Below are positions 1 through 6,112 of a stretch of 9,273 bases of DNA, in pieces. The translations under genes were made by a program, and so were the position numbers. Source of the stretch: an uncultured Collinsella sp. (GTDB taxonomy: Bacteria > Actinomycetota > Coriobacteriia > Coriobacteriales > Coriobacteriaceae); contig CABTZM010000073.1 in assembly GCA_902489295.1 (NCBI GenBank), forward strand, positions 1 through 9,273, given 5' to 3'. Position 1 is the first letter of the stretch; each line of letters opens with the position of its first letter. The notes under the pieces were generated by a model. That model was not told the DNA's origin and searched no databases. It worked only from the letters and a program-made list of their open reading frames with translations.

Positions 1-198
1 CACGGCACCCAGGCTATCGCCGAGGCTGTCGCCGAGGCCGACTGCACCTCGATCATCGGCGGTGGCGACTCTGTCGCGGCTGTCAACAAGTTCAACCTGG
101 CCGACAAGATGAGCTGGATCTCCACCGGTGGTGGCGCTTCCATGGAGCTCGTCGAGGGTAAGGCCCTGCCCGGAGTGGAGGCGCTTCTCGATGCCTAA
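1..198 (+). CDS. pgk: Phosphoglycerate kinase, C-terminal fragment (gene starts before the window)
   Basis: Only the last 65 codons and the TAA stop are present, read in frame 1 from the first base. Phosphoglycerate kinase is the cytoplasmic glycolytic enzyme that moves the acyl phosphate of 1,3-bisphosphoglycerate to ADP, giving ATP and 3-phosphoglycerate. The fragment contains the two hallmarks of the nucleotide-binding C-terminal domain. One is the glycine-rich stretch IIGGGDSVAAV at about fragment residues 19-29. The other is STGGGASMELVEGKALPGV at about 42-60, the family's conserved C-terminal signature. The reading frame is intact to the stop, so the gene is cut by the window edge and not broken. 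The last codons overlap the tpiA start by 8 nt, which indicates co-transcription and probable translational coupling. The product call is secure; the size of the full gene cannot be seen. Confidence 0.96.
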   Translation, partial: HGTQAIAEAVAEADCTSIIGGGDSVAAVNKFNLADKMSWISTGGGASMELVEGKALPGVEALLDA

Positions 199-958
199 TC
201 GCACCCTTCTCATCGCTGGTAACTGGAAGATGAACAACGACGTCGCCGAGGCTGCGAAGCTCGCCGACGAGCTGGGCCAGGCTCTGCCCGAGGTCCCGGC
301 TGGCGTCGAGGTGCTCGTCTGCCCTCCGACCATCGACATCACCACGGTTCATGACCGCATTCAGGCTGCCCCCATCGCCCTCGGTGCACAGAACGTGTAC
401 TGGGAGGCCAAGGGTGCCTTCACCGGTGAGTCCTCTTGCGACATGCTCAAGTCCGCTGGCTGCACCTACTGCATCATCGGTCACTCCGAGCGTCGCGACT
501 ACTTCCACGAGACCGACGAGGACCAGAACAAGAAGGCCAAGGCTCTCGTTGCCGCCGGCCTTGTTCCCGTCTTCTGCTGCGGCGAGTCCCTCGAGGTCCG
601 CGAGGCCGGCACCTATGTCGAGCACGTCGTGAACCAGGTCAAGGCTGGCCTTGCTGGTCTTGAGATCACCTGCCCCAAGCAGGTCGTCGTCGCCTATGAG
701 CCCATCTGGGCCATCGGCACCGGCAAGACCGCTACCGCCGAGGATGCTCAGGAGGTCTGCGGTGCTATCCGTGAGACCCTCAAGGAGATGTTCGGCGAGG
801 AGCTCGCTAACGGCATCCGCGTGCTGTATGGCGGTTCCGCCAAGCCCGGCAACATCGCCGAGCTCGTCGCCAAGCCCGACGTTGACGGCGCCCTCGTGGG
901 CGGCGCTTCGCTCAAGGCTGCCGACTTCGCCTCTATGGTCGTCAAGGCAGGCGAGTAG
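191..958 (+). CDS. tpiA: Triosephosphate isomerase
   Basis: A 255-residue protein, the usual family length (about 250). It interconverts dihydroxyacetone phosphate and glyceraldehyde 3-phosphate in the cytoplasm, as a TIM-barrel dimer in the family. The diagnostic residues are all visible: the NWKMN motif with Asn11 and Lys13, catalytic His98 in GHSERR, catalytic base Glu170 in AYEPIWAIGTGK with the mobile loop just after it, and the phosphate-gripping YGGS (213-216) and VGGAS (236-240). The open frame reaches back to an ATG at 128, but that would add 21 residues unlike the family. The ATG at 191 puts NWKMN where it belongs and has a GGAG about 10 nt upstream (177-180). This start lies inside the pgk end (8-nt overlap, different frame). 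gpmI follows after 5 nt, so the gene sits mid-operon between its metabolic neighbours. Confidence 0.98.
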   Translation: MPNRTLLIAGNWKMNNDVAEAAKLADELGQALPEVPAGVEVLVCPPTIDITTVHDRIQAAPIALGAQNVYWEAKGAFTGESSCDMLKSAGCTYCIIGHSERRDYFHETDEDQNKKAKALVAAGLVPVFCCGESLEVREAGTYVEHVVNQVKAGLAGLEITCPKQVVVAYEPIWAIGTGKTATAEDAQEVCGAIRETLKEMFGEELANGIRVLYGGSAKPGNIAELVAKPDVDGALVGGASLKAADFASMVVKAGE

Positions 959-963
959 GACAT

Positions 964-2517
964 ATGGCACAACGTCATCTTCCTGCACTCCTGATTATCA
1001 TGGATGGCTGCGGCCTTGCTCCGGCCGATGGCGAGAACGCCGTCGCCGCTGCCAAGACGCCCTTCCTTGATGGCCTGTACGAGAAGTACCCCCACACCAC
1101 GCTCGGTGCTTCGGGCGAGGACGTGGGCCTTCCCGACGGCCAGATGGGTAACTCCGAGGTGGGTCACCTCAACATCGGTGCCGGCCGCATCGTGTTCCAG
1201 GAGCTTTCGCGCATCAACAATGCCATCAAGGACGGCTCCATCGCCAAGAACGAGGTTTTCGTCAAGGCTATGGACGATGTCAAGGCTGACGGTAAGACTC
1301 TCCACCTCATGGGCCTTATGAGCCCTGGCGGTGTTCATTCTCACATGAACCACGTCGAGGCTCTGGTCAAGATGGCTGCCGAGCACGGTGTCAAGACCGT
1401 TCGCGTCCACGCCTTCATGGATGGTCGCGACGTTGACCCGCAGTCCGGTGCCGGTTACATGAGTGAGTTCTGCGCCTTCCTGGCTAAGATCTCCGAGGAG
1501 ACCGGTTGCGACGCTCGCGTTGCCACCGTCTCGGGCCGTTATTGGGCCATGGACCGCGATAATCGTTGGGAGCGCATCCAGCGCGCCTACGACGTCATGG
1601 TCAACGCGTCCGATGCTGATACCGACCCCGTTGCCGGTATCAAGGCCTACTACGAGAAGGACCCGCGCGGCGACGAGTTCGTCGAGCCCTTCGCTGCCCA
1701 CAACGAGGGCATTCACGAGGGCGACGCGGCCATCTTCTTCAACTTCCGTCCCGACCGCGCTCGTCAGATGACCCGCGTGTTCACGGACAAGGAGTTCGAC
1801 GGCTTTGAGCGCGAGCAGATCAAGCTTTCGCACTTTGTGACGATGACCGAGTACGATCCGACGTTTGACGTCGAGGTCGCCTTCCCCAAGACGTTCCCCG
1901 AGAACGTCCTGGCCGACGTTATCGCCGCCAATGGCCTGAAGCAGCTGCACACTGCCGAGACCGAGAAGTACGCCCACGTGACGTTCTTCCTCAACGGTGG
2001 CATCGAGGAGCCCAAGGAGGGCGAGGAGCGCGTGCTCGTCGCTTCCCCCAAGGTTGCTACCTACGATCTGCAGCCCGAGATGAGCGCTCCCGAGGTTACC
2101 GAGAAGCTCGTCGCCGCCATCAACGAGGATCGCGCTGATTTCTACATCGTGAACTTCGCGAACTGCGACATGGTTGGTCACACCGGTGTTTTCGACGCTG
2201 CCGTTAAGGCTGTCGAGGCTGTTGACGATGCCCTGTCCAAGGTTGTCCCGGCGATTCTCGCCAAGGGCGGCTTTGCGCTGATTACCGCCGACCACGGCAA
2301 CGCCGATCACATGTTTGACGTTGCTTCCGACGGTTCCAAGCATCCGTTTACGGCTCACACCACCAACCGCGTGCCGTTCATCATCGTTGATGAGAAGGCC
2401 AAGCTCACCGGTATCGAGGACGGCCGTCTTTCCGATATCGCTCCGACCATGCTCACCATGGCTGGTATTGAGCCTTCCGCCGAGATGACGGGCCGCGTGC
2501 TCGCCACCGAGGCCTAA
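964..2517 (+). CDS. gpmI: 2,3-bisphosphoglycerate-independent phosphoglycerate mutase
   Basis: A 517-residue enzyme, normal for the cofactor-independent (alkaline phosphatase superfamily) mutase. It interconverts 3- and 2-phosphoglycerate in the cytoplasm through a phosphoserine intermediate and normally needs two Mn2+ ions. By comparison with the family, the metal and catalytic residues are present: Asp14 in MDGCG, nucleophile Ser64 in GQMGNSEVGH, Asp402 and His406 in NCDMVGHTG, Asp443 and His444 in ITADHGNADH, and His465 in AHTTNRVP. Substrate-binding residues include His125, Arg155-Asp156 in HAFMDGRD, and Arg262 and Arg265 in FNFRPDRAR. The position after Asp14-Gly is Cys16, where the family usually has Trp or Phe. 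The start at 964 lies 5 nt after tpiA, with purine-rich AGGCGAGTAGGA in the tpiA end as the likely ribosome site. It ends with tandem stops TAA TAG just before a strong terminator, so it is the last gene of the glycolytic operon. Confidence 0.98.
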   Translation: MAQRHLPALLIIMDGCGLAPADGENAVAAAKTPFLDGLYEKYPHTTLGASGEDVGLPDGQMGNSEVGHLNIGAGRIVFQELSRINNAIKDGSIAKNEVFVKAMDDVKADGKTLHLMGLMSPGGVHSHMNHVEALVKMAAEHGVKTVRVHAFMDGRDVDPQSGAGYMSEFCAFLAKISEETGCDARVATVSGRYWAMDRDNRWERIQRAYDVMVNASDADTDPVAGIKAYYEKDPRGDEFVEPFAAHNEGIHEGDAAIFFNFRPDRARQMTRVFTDKEFDGFEREQIKLSHFVTMTEYDPTFDVEVAFPKTFPENVLADVIAANGLKQLHTAETEKYAHVTFFLNGGIEEPKEGEERVLVASPKVATYDLQPEMSAPEVTEKLVAAINEDRADFYIVNFANCDMVGHTGVFDAAVKAVEAVDDALSKVVPAILAKGGFALITADHGNADHMFDVASDGSKHPFTAHTTNRVPFIIVDEKAKLTGIEDGRLSDIAPTMLTMAGIEPSAEMTGRVLATEA

Positions 2518-2540
2518 TAGAAAACAAATACCGTTTTCTA
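2518..2540 (+). other. AT-rich hairpin directly after gpmI stop
   Basis: TAGAAAAC (2518-2525) and GTTTTCTA (2533-2540) are perfect reverse complements separated by a 7-nt loop. The 5' arm begins with the second of the two tandem stop codons of gpmI, and the 3' arm ends 4 nt before the GC-rich terminator stem. The base pairing is seen directly. It may assist termination or protect the mRNA end, but no function can be read from sequence alone. Confidence 0.5.
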
Positions 2541-2542
2541 GT

Positions 2543-2578
2543 AAGGGGGTTGTCCACAACCGGACAACCCCCTTTTTT
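2543..2578 (+). terminator. Intrinsic terminator of the pgk-tpiA-gpmI operon
   Basis: An 11-bp perfect stem, GGGGGTTGTCC (2545-2555) with GGACAACCCCC (2562-2572), closes a 6-nt loop and is followed at once by six T residues (2573-2578). The AA at 2543-2544 can pair with the first two Ts. This is a classic rho-independent terminator. It separates the glycolytic genes from secG. Confidence 0.93.
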
Positions 2579-2637
2579 GGTATTTCTGCCATTTCCACCC
2601 CGTCCTTGAGTGGCAGGTAGGGGAGAGCGGGGGATTG

Positions 2638-2646
2638 TGGTACAGT
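2638..2646 (+). promoter_or_regulatory. Possible extended -10 promoter for secG
   Basis: TGG followed by TACAGT (2638-2646) fits an extended -10 element (TGn plus a 4/6 match to TATAAT), 37 nt before the secG start. No good -35 hexamer lies 17-18 nt upstream (the region reads TAGGGG). A promoter is expected here because a strong terminator sits just upstream. An 8-bp palindrome, CAGTACTG (2643-2650), overlaps the -10. The assignment is tentative. Confidence 0.4.
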
Positions 2647-2682
2647 ACTGGAGTTTGAACTGTTCTATTAAGGAGCTTATCT

Positions 2683-2937
2683 ATGGGTCCGTTCCAGATT
2701 CTTCTGTTTGTCGTTTGGGCTGTCTCTGCCGTGGCGCTGACGATTCTCGTCCTGATGCATTCCGGTAAGGGCACCGGCGTTTCGGATATGATCGCTAGCT
2801 CGCTGTATAACTCCAGCTCTGCCACGGGCGTCATGGAGCAGAACCTCGATCGCCTGACGGTAATTATGGCAGTTGTTTTTGCCGTGTGCGTCGTCCTGTG
2901 CATGTTCTTCTTCCCGCAGGGCATCGTCGGCTACTAA
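2683..2937 (+). CDS. secG: Preprotein translocase subunit SecG
   Basis: An 84-residue membrane protein of normal SecG size. SecG is the small non-essential subunit of the SecYEG channel that aids SecA-driven export across the cytoplasmic membrane. Two hydrophobic segments are visible, at about residues 4-24 and 58-78. Between them is the characteristic LVLMHSGKGTGVSDM loop (the family pattern is LQ-x-GKGAG), then a polar stretch ending in NLDRLTVIMAV, which resembles the RxTVILA start of the second helix. The ATG at 2683 has a good AGGAG (2671-2675) 7 nt upstream. The gene lies between two terminators, so it is probably transcribed alone from its own promoter. secG next to the lower-glycolysis genes is a common arrangement in Gram-positive bacteria, which supports the call. 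Confidence 0.95.
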   Translation: MGPFQILLFVVWAVSAVALTILVLMHSGKGTGVSDMIASSLYNSSSATGVMEQNLDRLTVIMAVVFAVCVVLCMFFFPQGIVGY

Positions 2938-2962
2938 GCATCGGGGTATATACGTTTGCAAT

Positions 2963-2989
2963 GGGTCTCGCAGGTGCGGGACCCTTTTT
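2963..2989 (+). terminator. Intrinsic terminator after secG
   Basis: GGGTCTCGC (2963-2971) pairs with GCGGGACCC (2976-2984) as a 9-bp stem with one G-U wobble and a 4-nt AGGT loop. Five Ts follow (2985-2989). It lies 25 nt after the secG stop and isolates secG from the opp operon. Confidence 0.9.
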
Positions 2990-2991
2990 GT

Positions 2992-3005
2992 TTACATATT
3001 TGTAA
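2992..3005 (+). repeat. Short inverted repeat at the start of the oppA leader
   Basis: TTACA (2992-2996) and TGTAA (3001-3005) are perfect reverse complements separated by TATT. The repeat comes directly after the secG terminator and about 98 nt upstream of the proposed oppA -35 box. It could be an upstream regulator site, but it is short and in AT-rich DNA, so chance is a real alternative. Confidence 0.3.
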
Positions 3006-3099
3006 CAGAGTCAAAATATCCTCATATACTTCGCCCAACTAAAGAAAATCTCGACCGTTAACCGGAATTAGCCCCAAATCGTGCATAAAATGCGCTACT

Positions 3100-3111
3100 G
3101 TATTGCAATAC
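3100..3111 (+). promoter_or_regulatory. 12-bp palindrome over the oppA -35 box, candidate operator
   Basis: GTATTGCAATAC is a perfect 12-bp palindrome with no spacer. The proposed -35 hexamer TTGCAA (3103-3108) lies wholly inside it. A dimeric regulator bound here would block RNA polymerase, so repression is the natural reading. No regulator gene is present in the window and the identity of any binding protein is unknown. Confidence 0.4.
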
Positions 3112-3131
3112 GTTGGCCCGCTTTGTATAAC
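3103..3131 (+). promoter_or_regulatory. Sigma-70-type promoter of the opp operon
   Basis: TTGCAA (3103-3108) and TATAAC (3126-3131) are separated by exactly 17 nt, and each matches the housekeeping consensus at most positions. Transcription would begin near 3138, giving a leader of about 90 nt before the oppA ATG. The leader could form a weak bulged hairpin from CAAAACG (3136-3142) and CGTTTG (3150-3155). This is the best promoter in the 238 nt between the secG terminator and oppA. The alternative TTGACG at 3177 has no well-spaced -10. Confidence 0.6.
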
Positions 3132-3215
3132 CAGCCAAAACGGCGGACCGCGTTTGAATGGTTCGATTGGGCTGTCTTGACGTTGCCTGACCGAACTTAC
3201 TTTGTCCTATCTCAT

Positions 3216-3222
3216 AAGGAGG
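3216..3222 (+). promoter_or_regulatory. Strong ribosome binding site that fixes the oppA start
   Basis: AAGGAGG is a near-perfect anti-16S match lying 5 nt before the ATG at 3228. The frame stays open to an ATG at 3081, but that start lacks a comparable site, lies upstream of the proposed transcription start and would bury the signal peptide. Confidence 0.85.
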
Positions 3223-3227
3223 ATGGC

Positions 3228-4904
3228 ATGGCTGATTCTATGTTCCACCAGCCCGTTATGGGTCGTCGCGCCTTTGTCGGCGGTACCCTTGCTGCGAGCT
3301 CCATGGCTTTTCTTGCCGCATGCGGCAAGAAGGGCGGCGACGCTTCCGGTTCTGAGTCCGGTTCGACGCTGAACTTCTACATCAACAACCCGGTCTGCAT
3401 CGACCCCTATAACGTCCAGGAGGACCAGGGCACTCAGGTCGAGTACCAGCTCTTTGATGCTCTGACCTCTTATGACGCCGAGAAGGGCGAGATTGTTCCG
3501 CTGGCTTGCGAGTCCTTTGAGCCCAACGACGACGCCACCGAGTTCACCTTCAAGATCAAGAAGGCCAAGTTCCACAACGGTGACGACGTTACCTCCAAGT
3601 CCTTCAAGCTCGGTTGGGAGCGTCTGGTCAACACCAAGTCGGCCATCGCTACCGAGTACGGCCCTTCCGAGGTCTCCTATCACCTTTCTATGGTCGAGGG
3701 CTATGACGACCTGCTTGCCGGTAACGCTACCGAGCTCAGCGGTGTTACTTGCCCCGACGATGAGACCCTCGTCGTCAAGCTGTCTTCCGCTTACGCCGAC
3801 TTCCCCTTCGTCGCCTCTCACCCGGCTCTGGCCCCGGTTCCCGAGTGCGCCGAGTCCGATGTCAAGAGCTTCTATCTTGCACCGGTCGGTAACGGCCCGT
3901 TCATGATGGACGGCAAGTGGGAGGATGGTCAGGAGATCAACCTTAAGAAGTTCGACGATTACTATGGCGACAAGGCCAAGATCGATGGCATCCACTTCCA
4001 GGTCATCAAGGACATGGAGACTGCTTACAAGGAGTTCCAGGCCGGTAACCTCGATGTCTGCGACGTTCCCGTCGCTCAGATCGATGCCGCCAAGAAGGAT
4101 CGCGGCGTGTCCAAGGACGGCTACACCATGGGTGACGGCGAGCGCATGCTGCTCGGCGCCGAGCCTTCCACCTACTATCTGACCTGCAACACCACGGCCG
4201 AGCCGTTCAACAACGCCGACCTGCGCAGGGGCATCTCCCTGGCCATCAACCGTGAGGCCATCTGCAAGACCATCTTCAAGGGTACCCGTACCCCTGCCGA
4301 CGGCATTGTTCCTCCGGGCATCGATGGCTACAAGGAGGGCGCATGGGAGTTCTGCGCCTACGATGTCGACAAGGCTAACGAGTACCTCGACAAGGTTGCT
4401 CCCGCTGGCGCTAACGGGGATCGTGGCATTAGCGTGACCCTGTCCTACAACCAGGACGGCGGTCACAAGGAGATCATGGAGTCCATCATCGGCGACCTCG
4501 CCAAGGTTGGCGTTACCGCTGTCTCCGATACCCCTGAGTGGTCTGCCCTGCTCGAGCAGTATCAGAACTTTAACTATCAGTTCGGTCGTCTGGGTTGGAT
4601 TGCCGACTACCCGATTATGGACAACTTCCTGTATCCGCTGTTCCACTCTGACTCCCTCGGTGGCGACAACCGTTCCGGTTACAACAACCCCGAGTTCGAC
4701 GCCAAGGTCAACGAGGCTCGCACTACTGTTGACGACGAAGAGCGCGTCGCTAAGATGCAGGAGGCTGACGCTATGGTCGCTGCCGACTGCCCGGTCATCC
4801 CGGTGATGTTCTACACGCACACCATCGTCGGCTCCGATCGCATCAAGCACCTCTATGTCGATCCGCAGAAGCACGCCGAGCTGGGTACCGCTGAGCTCGC
4901 CTAA
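3228..4904 (+). CDS. oppA: Oligopeptide ABC transporter substrate-binding lipoprotein (family 5)
   Basis: A 558-residue extracytoplasmic binding protein expected to capture peptides and hand them to OppBC. The N-terminus is a lipoprotein signal: RRAFVGG with Arg13-Arg14, a hydrophobic stretch, and lipobox LAAC with acceptor Cys32, followed by a glycine/serine-rich linker. The mature part fits solute-binding protein family 5. Near residues 105-118 is the block EFTFKIKKAKFHNG. The C-terminal part has the family pattern LGWIADYPIMDNF, then YNNPEFDAKV and CPVIPVMFY. The start at 3228 is chosen for its AAGGAGG and correctly placed signal; starts at 3240 or 3258 would also keep the lipobox but lack that site. 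Codon use is strongly biased, like the glycolytic genes, suggesting high expression. Being first in an opp operon supports peptide binding, but the true ligand cannot be read from sequence, and dipeptides or other small solutes remain possible. Confidence 0.93.
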   Translation: MADSMFHQPVMGRRAFVGGTLAASSMAFLAACGKKGGDASGSESGSTLNFYINNPVCIDPYNVQEDQGTQVEYQLFDALTSYDAEKGEIVPLACESFEPNDDATEFTFKIKKAKFHNGDDVTSKSFKLGWERLVNTKSAIATEYGPSEVSYHLSMVEGYDDLLAGNATELSGVTCPDDETLVVKLSSAYADFPFVASHPALAPVPECAESDVKSFYLAPVGNGPFMMDGKWEDGQEINLKKFDDYYGDKAKIDGIHFQVIKDMETAYKEFQAGNLDVCDVPVAQIDAAKKDRGVSKDGYTMGDGERMLLGAEPSTYYLTCNTTAEPFNNADLRRGISLAINREAICKTIFKGTRTPADGIVPPGIDGYKEGAWEFCAYDVDKANEYLDKVAPAGANGDRGISVTLSYNQDGGHKEIMESIIGDLAKVGVTAVSDTPEWSALLEQYQNFNYQFGRLGWIADYPIMDNFLYPLFHSDSLGGDNRSGYNNPEFDAKVNEARTTVDDEERVAKMQEADAMVAADCPVIPVMFYTHTIVGSDRIKHLYVDPQKHAELGTAELA

Positions 4905-5000
4905 GAGTTTGCAGCTTCCGTGAGGGTCAAGTATTTACGTAGACCTCATGGGAAACATACAGTTCTCCCTAACCTGGGGTAAACTGGCTGATGGTAATTT

Positions 5001-5033
5001 TGGGATGCCGGTCTGGCGATCGGCATCCCATTT
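5001..5033 (+). other. Intercistronic hairpin between oppA and oppB
   Basis: TGGGATGCCGGTC (5001-5013) pairs with GATCGGCATCCCA (5018-5030) as a 13-bp stem with one G-U wobble and a TGGC loop. Only three Ts follow, so it is a weak terminator at best. It lies in the 156-nt gap between oppA and oppB, 27 nt before the oppB ATG. Hairpins in this position often lower downstream expression or protect the upstream mRNA, giving excess binding protein. That role is inferred here. A possible weak promoter, TTTACG (4934-4939) and TACAGT (4958-4963) with 18-nt spacing, lies just upstream. Confidence 0.7.
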
Positions 5034-5060
5034 AGGTTAATCCCTAGATAGGGGAGTGGT

Positions 5061-6098
5061 ATGGGTAAGTACATCGTTAAACGTGTGCTTCAGTTCATCC
5101 CGGTATTTTTGGGCGTTACGCTGATTCTGTTCGCCCTCCAGAATATCGTGCCGGGAGATCCGATCAAGCTGATCGGTGGAGACAAGGCTCTGTCCCCCGA
5201 GGTGGAGCTTCAGCTTCGCGTTCGCTATCACCTGGTCCAGTCGGACGAGGACGGCAACGCGATCCTTGACGAGAACGGCGACCCCGTTCAAACGTCGCTT
5301 GTGGACCGTTACTTGTATTACATGAACGGCCTGCTTCATGGCGATCTGGGCAATTCGTATCAGCGCAAGCTGCCGGTTACGGATATCTTTGCCCAGAAGT
5401 ATCCGTATACGGTCAAACTTGCCGCGTGCGCCATCGTGCTCGAGGCAATTATGGGTATCGGTGCGGGTATCATTTCAGCGGTAAAGCGTTATTCCTTCTG
5501 GGATATTTTGGTAACGCTCACCACGTCGATCCTCGTTGCGGTCCCGGCCTTCTGGCTCGGTATGTTGCTGCAGCTGTTCTTTGGCGTCATCCTCAAGGAC
5601 GCCACGGGCGGTGCAATCTCCATGCCGATCTCGGGTGCCGGCGGTTCCAGCTCTCAGTATCAGGATTGGATGCACTATGTGCTTCCGACCATTACGCTGG
5701 CTTCGGTTTCGACCGCTTATGCTGCGCGCATCATGCGCTCGCAGCTGCTTGACGTCATGAACCAGGATTACATCCGTACGGCAAAGGCCAAGGGTCTCTC
5801 CAATCGTGCGATCATCGTCAAGCATGCGCTTAAGAATGCACTCATCCCCGTCGTTACCTATATTGGTGTCGACTTTGGCGGTATGCTTTCGGGCGCCATC
5901 CTGACCGAGACGGTCTTTAACTGGCCCGGTATCGGCTATGAGGTCTATCGCGCCATTAGCATGCGTGACTGGCCCATCGTTATGGGCGGCGTTACGCTCA
6001 TCGTCGTCGTCGTTATGGTGATCAACCTGCTCGTCGACATTAGCTATGCATTCCTCGACCCGCGCATCCGCCTTGGCGGTCCGTCGGATAAGGCCTAA
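5061..6098 (+). CDS. oppB: Oligopeptide ABC transporter permease OppB
   Basis: A 345-residue integral membrane protein that pairs with OppC to form the peptide channel. The N-terminus has the family opening KYIVKRVLQFIPVFLGVTLILFAL followed by VPGDP, which is typical of OppB/DppB. About six hydrophobic segments can be seen. The cytoplasmic EAA loop that docks the ATPases is at about residues 237-265 (YIRTAKAKGLSNRAI and onward), and the C-terminus ends AFLDPRIRLG, another family mark. Between the first and second membrane segments is an acidic insert (residues 62-77) made of two similar 8-residue units. A purine-rich site (GGGGAG, 5051-5056) precedes the ATG by 4 nt. The gene follows the hairpin in the oppA/oppB gap and is separated from oppC by 14 nt. 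Substrate class (oligo- versus dipeptide) is assigned by operon context. Confidence 0.94.
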   Translation: MGKYIVKRVLQFIPVFLGVTLILFALQNIVPGDPIKLIGGDKALSPEVELQLRVRYHLVQSDEDGNAILDENGDPVQTSLVDRYLYYMNGLLHGDLGNSYQRKLPVTDIFAQKYPYTVKLAACAIVLEAIMGIGAGIISAVKRYSFWDILVTLTTSILVAVPAFWLGMLLQLFFGVILKDATGGAISMPISGAGGSSSQYQDWMHYVLPTITLASVSTAYAARIMRSQLLDVMNQDYIRTAKAKGLSNRAIIVKHALKNALIPVVTYIGVDFGGMLSGAILTETVFNWPGIGYEVYRAISMRDWPIVMGGVTLIVVVVMVINLLVDISYAFLDPRIRLGGPSDKA

Positions 6099-6112
6099 GG
6101 GAGGTACGTCTC

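Noticed and set aside
92..988. A 298-codon minus-strand frame opposite pgk and tpiA
   Set aside because: Antisense shadow of two well-supported glycolytic genes; no domain and no plausible ribosome site context.
748..2598. A 616-codon open frame on the minus strand opposite tpiA and gpmI
   Set aside because: It is a mirror of strong codon bias: codons that would give antisense stops (TTA, CTA, TCA) are rare in these genes. Its translation is low-complexity (rich in Val, Gly, Leu, His, Asp) with no recognisable domain, and both sense genes are certain.
3177..3203. TTGACG at 3177 as the -35 of an opp promoter with TACTTT as -10
   Set aside because: The spacing is only 15 nt and the -10 is poor. 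The TTGCAA/TATAAC pair at 3103-3131 with 17-nt spacing is clearly better.
3081..3227. A 49-residue N-terminal extension of OppA starting at the ATG at 3081
   Set aside because: It would put the signal peptide in mid-protein, lies partly upstream of the proposed transcription start and has no good ribosome site, whereas AAGGAGG precedes the ATG at 3228.
3207..4874. A 555-codon open frame on the minus strand opposite oppA
   Set aside because: Same codon-bias effect over a highly biased gene. The protein has no domain, and the sense strand carries an unambiguous binding lipoprotein.
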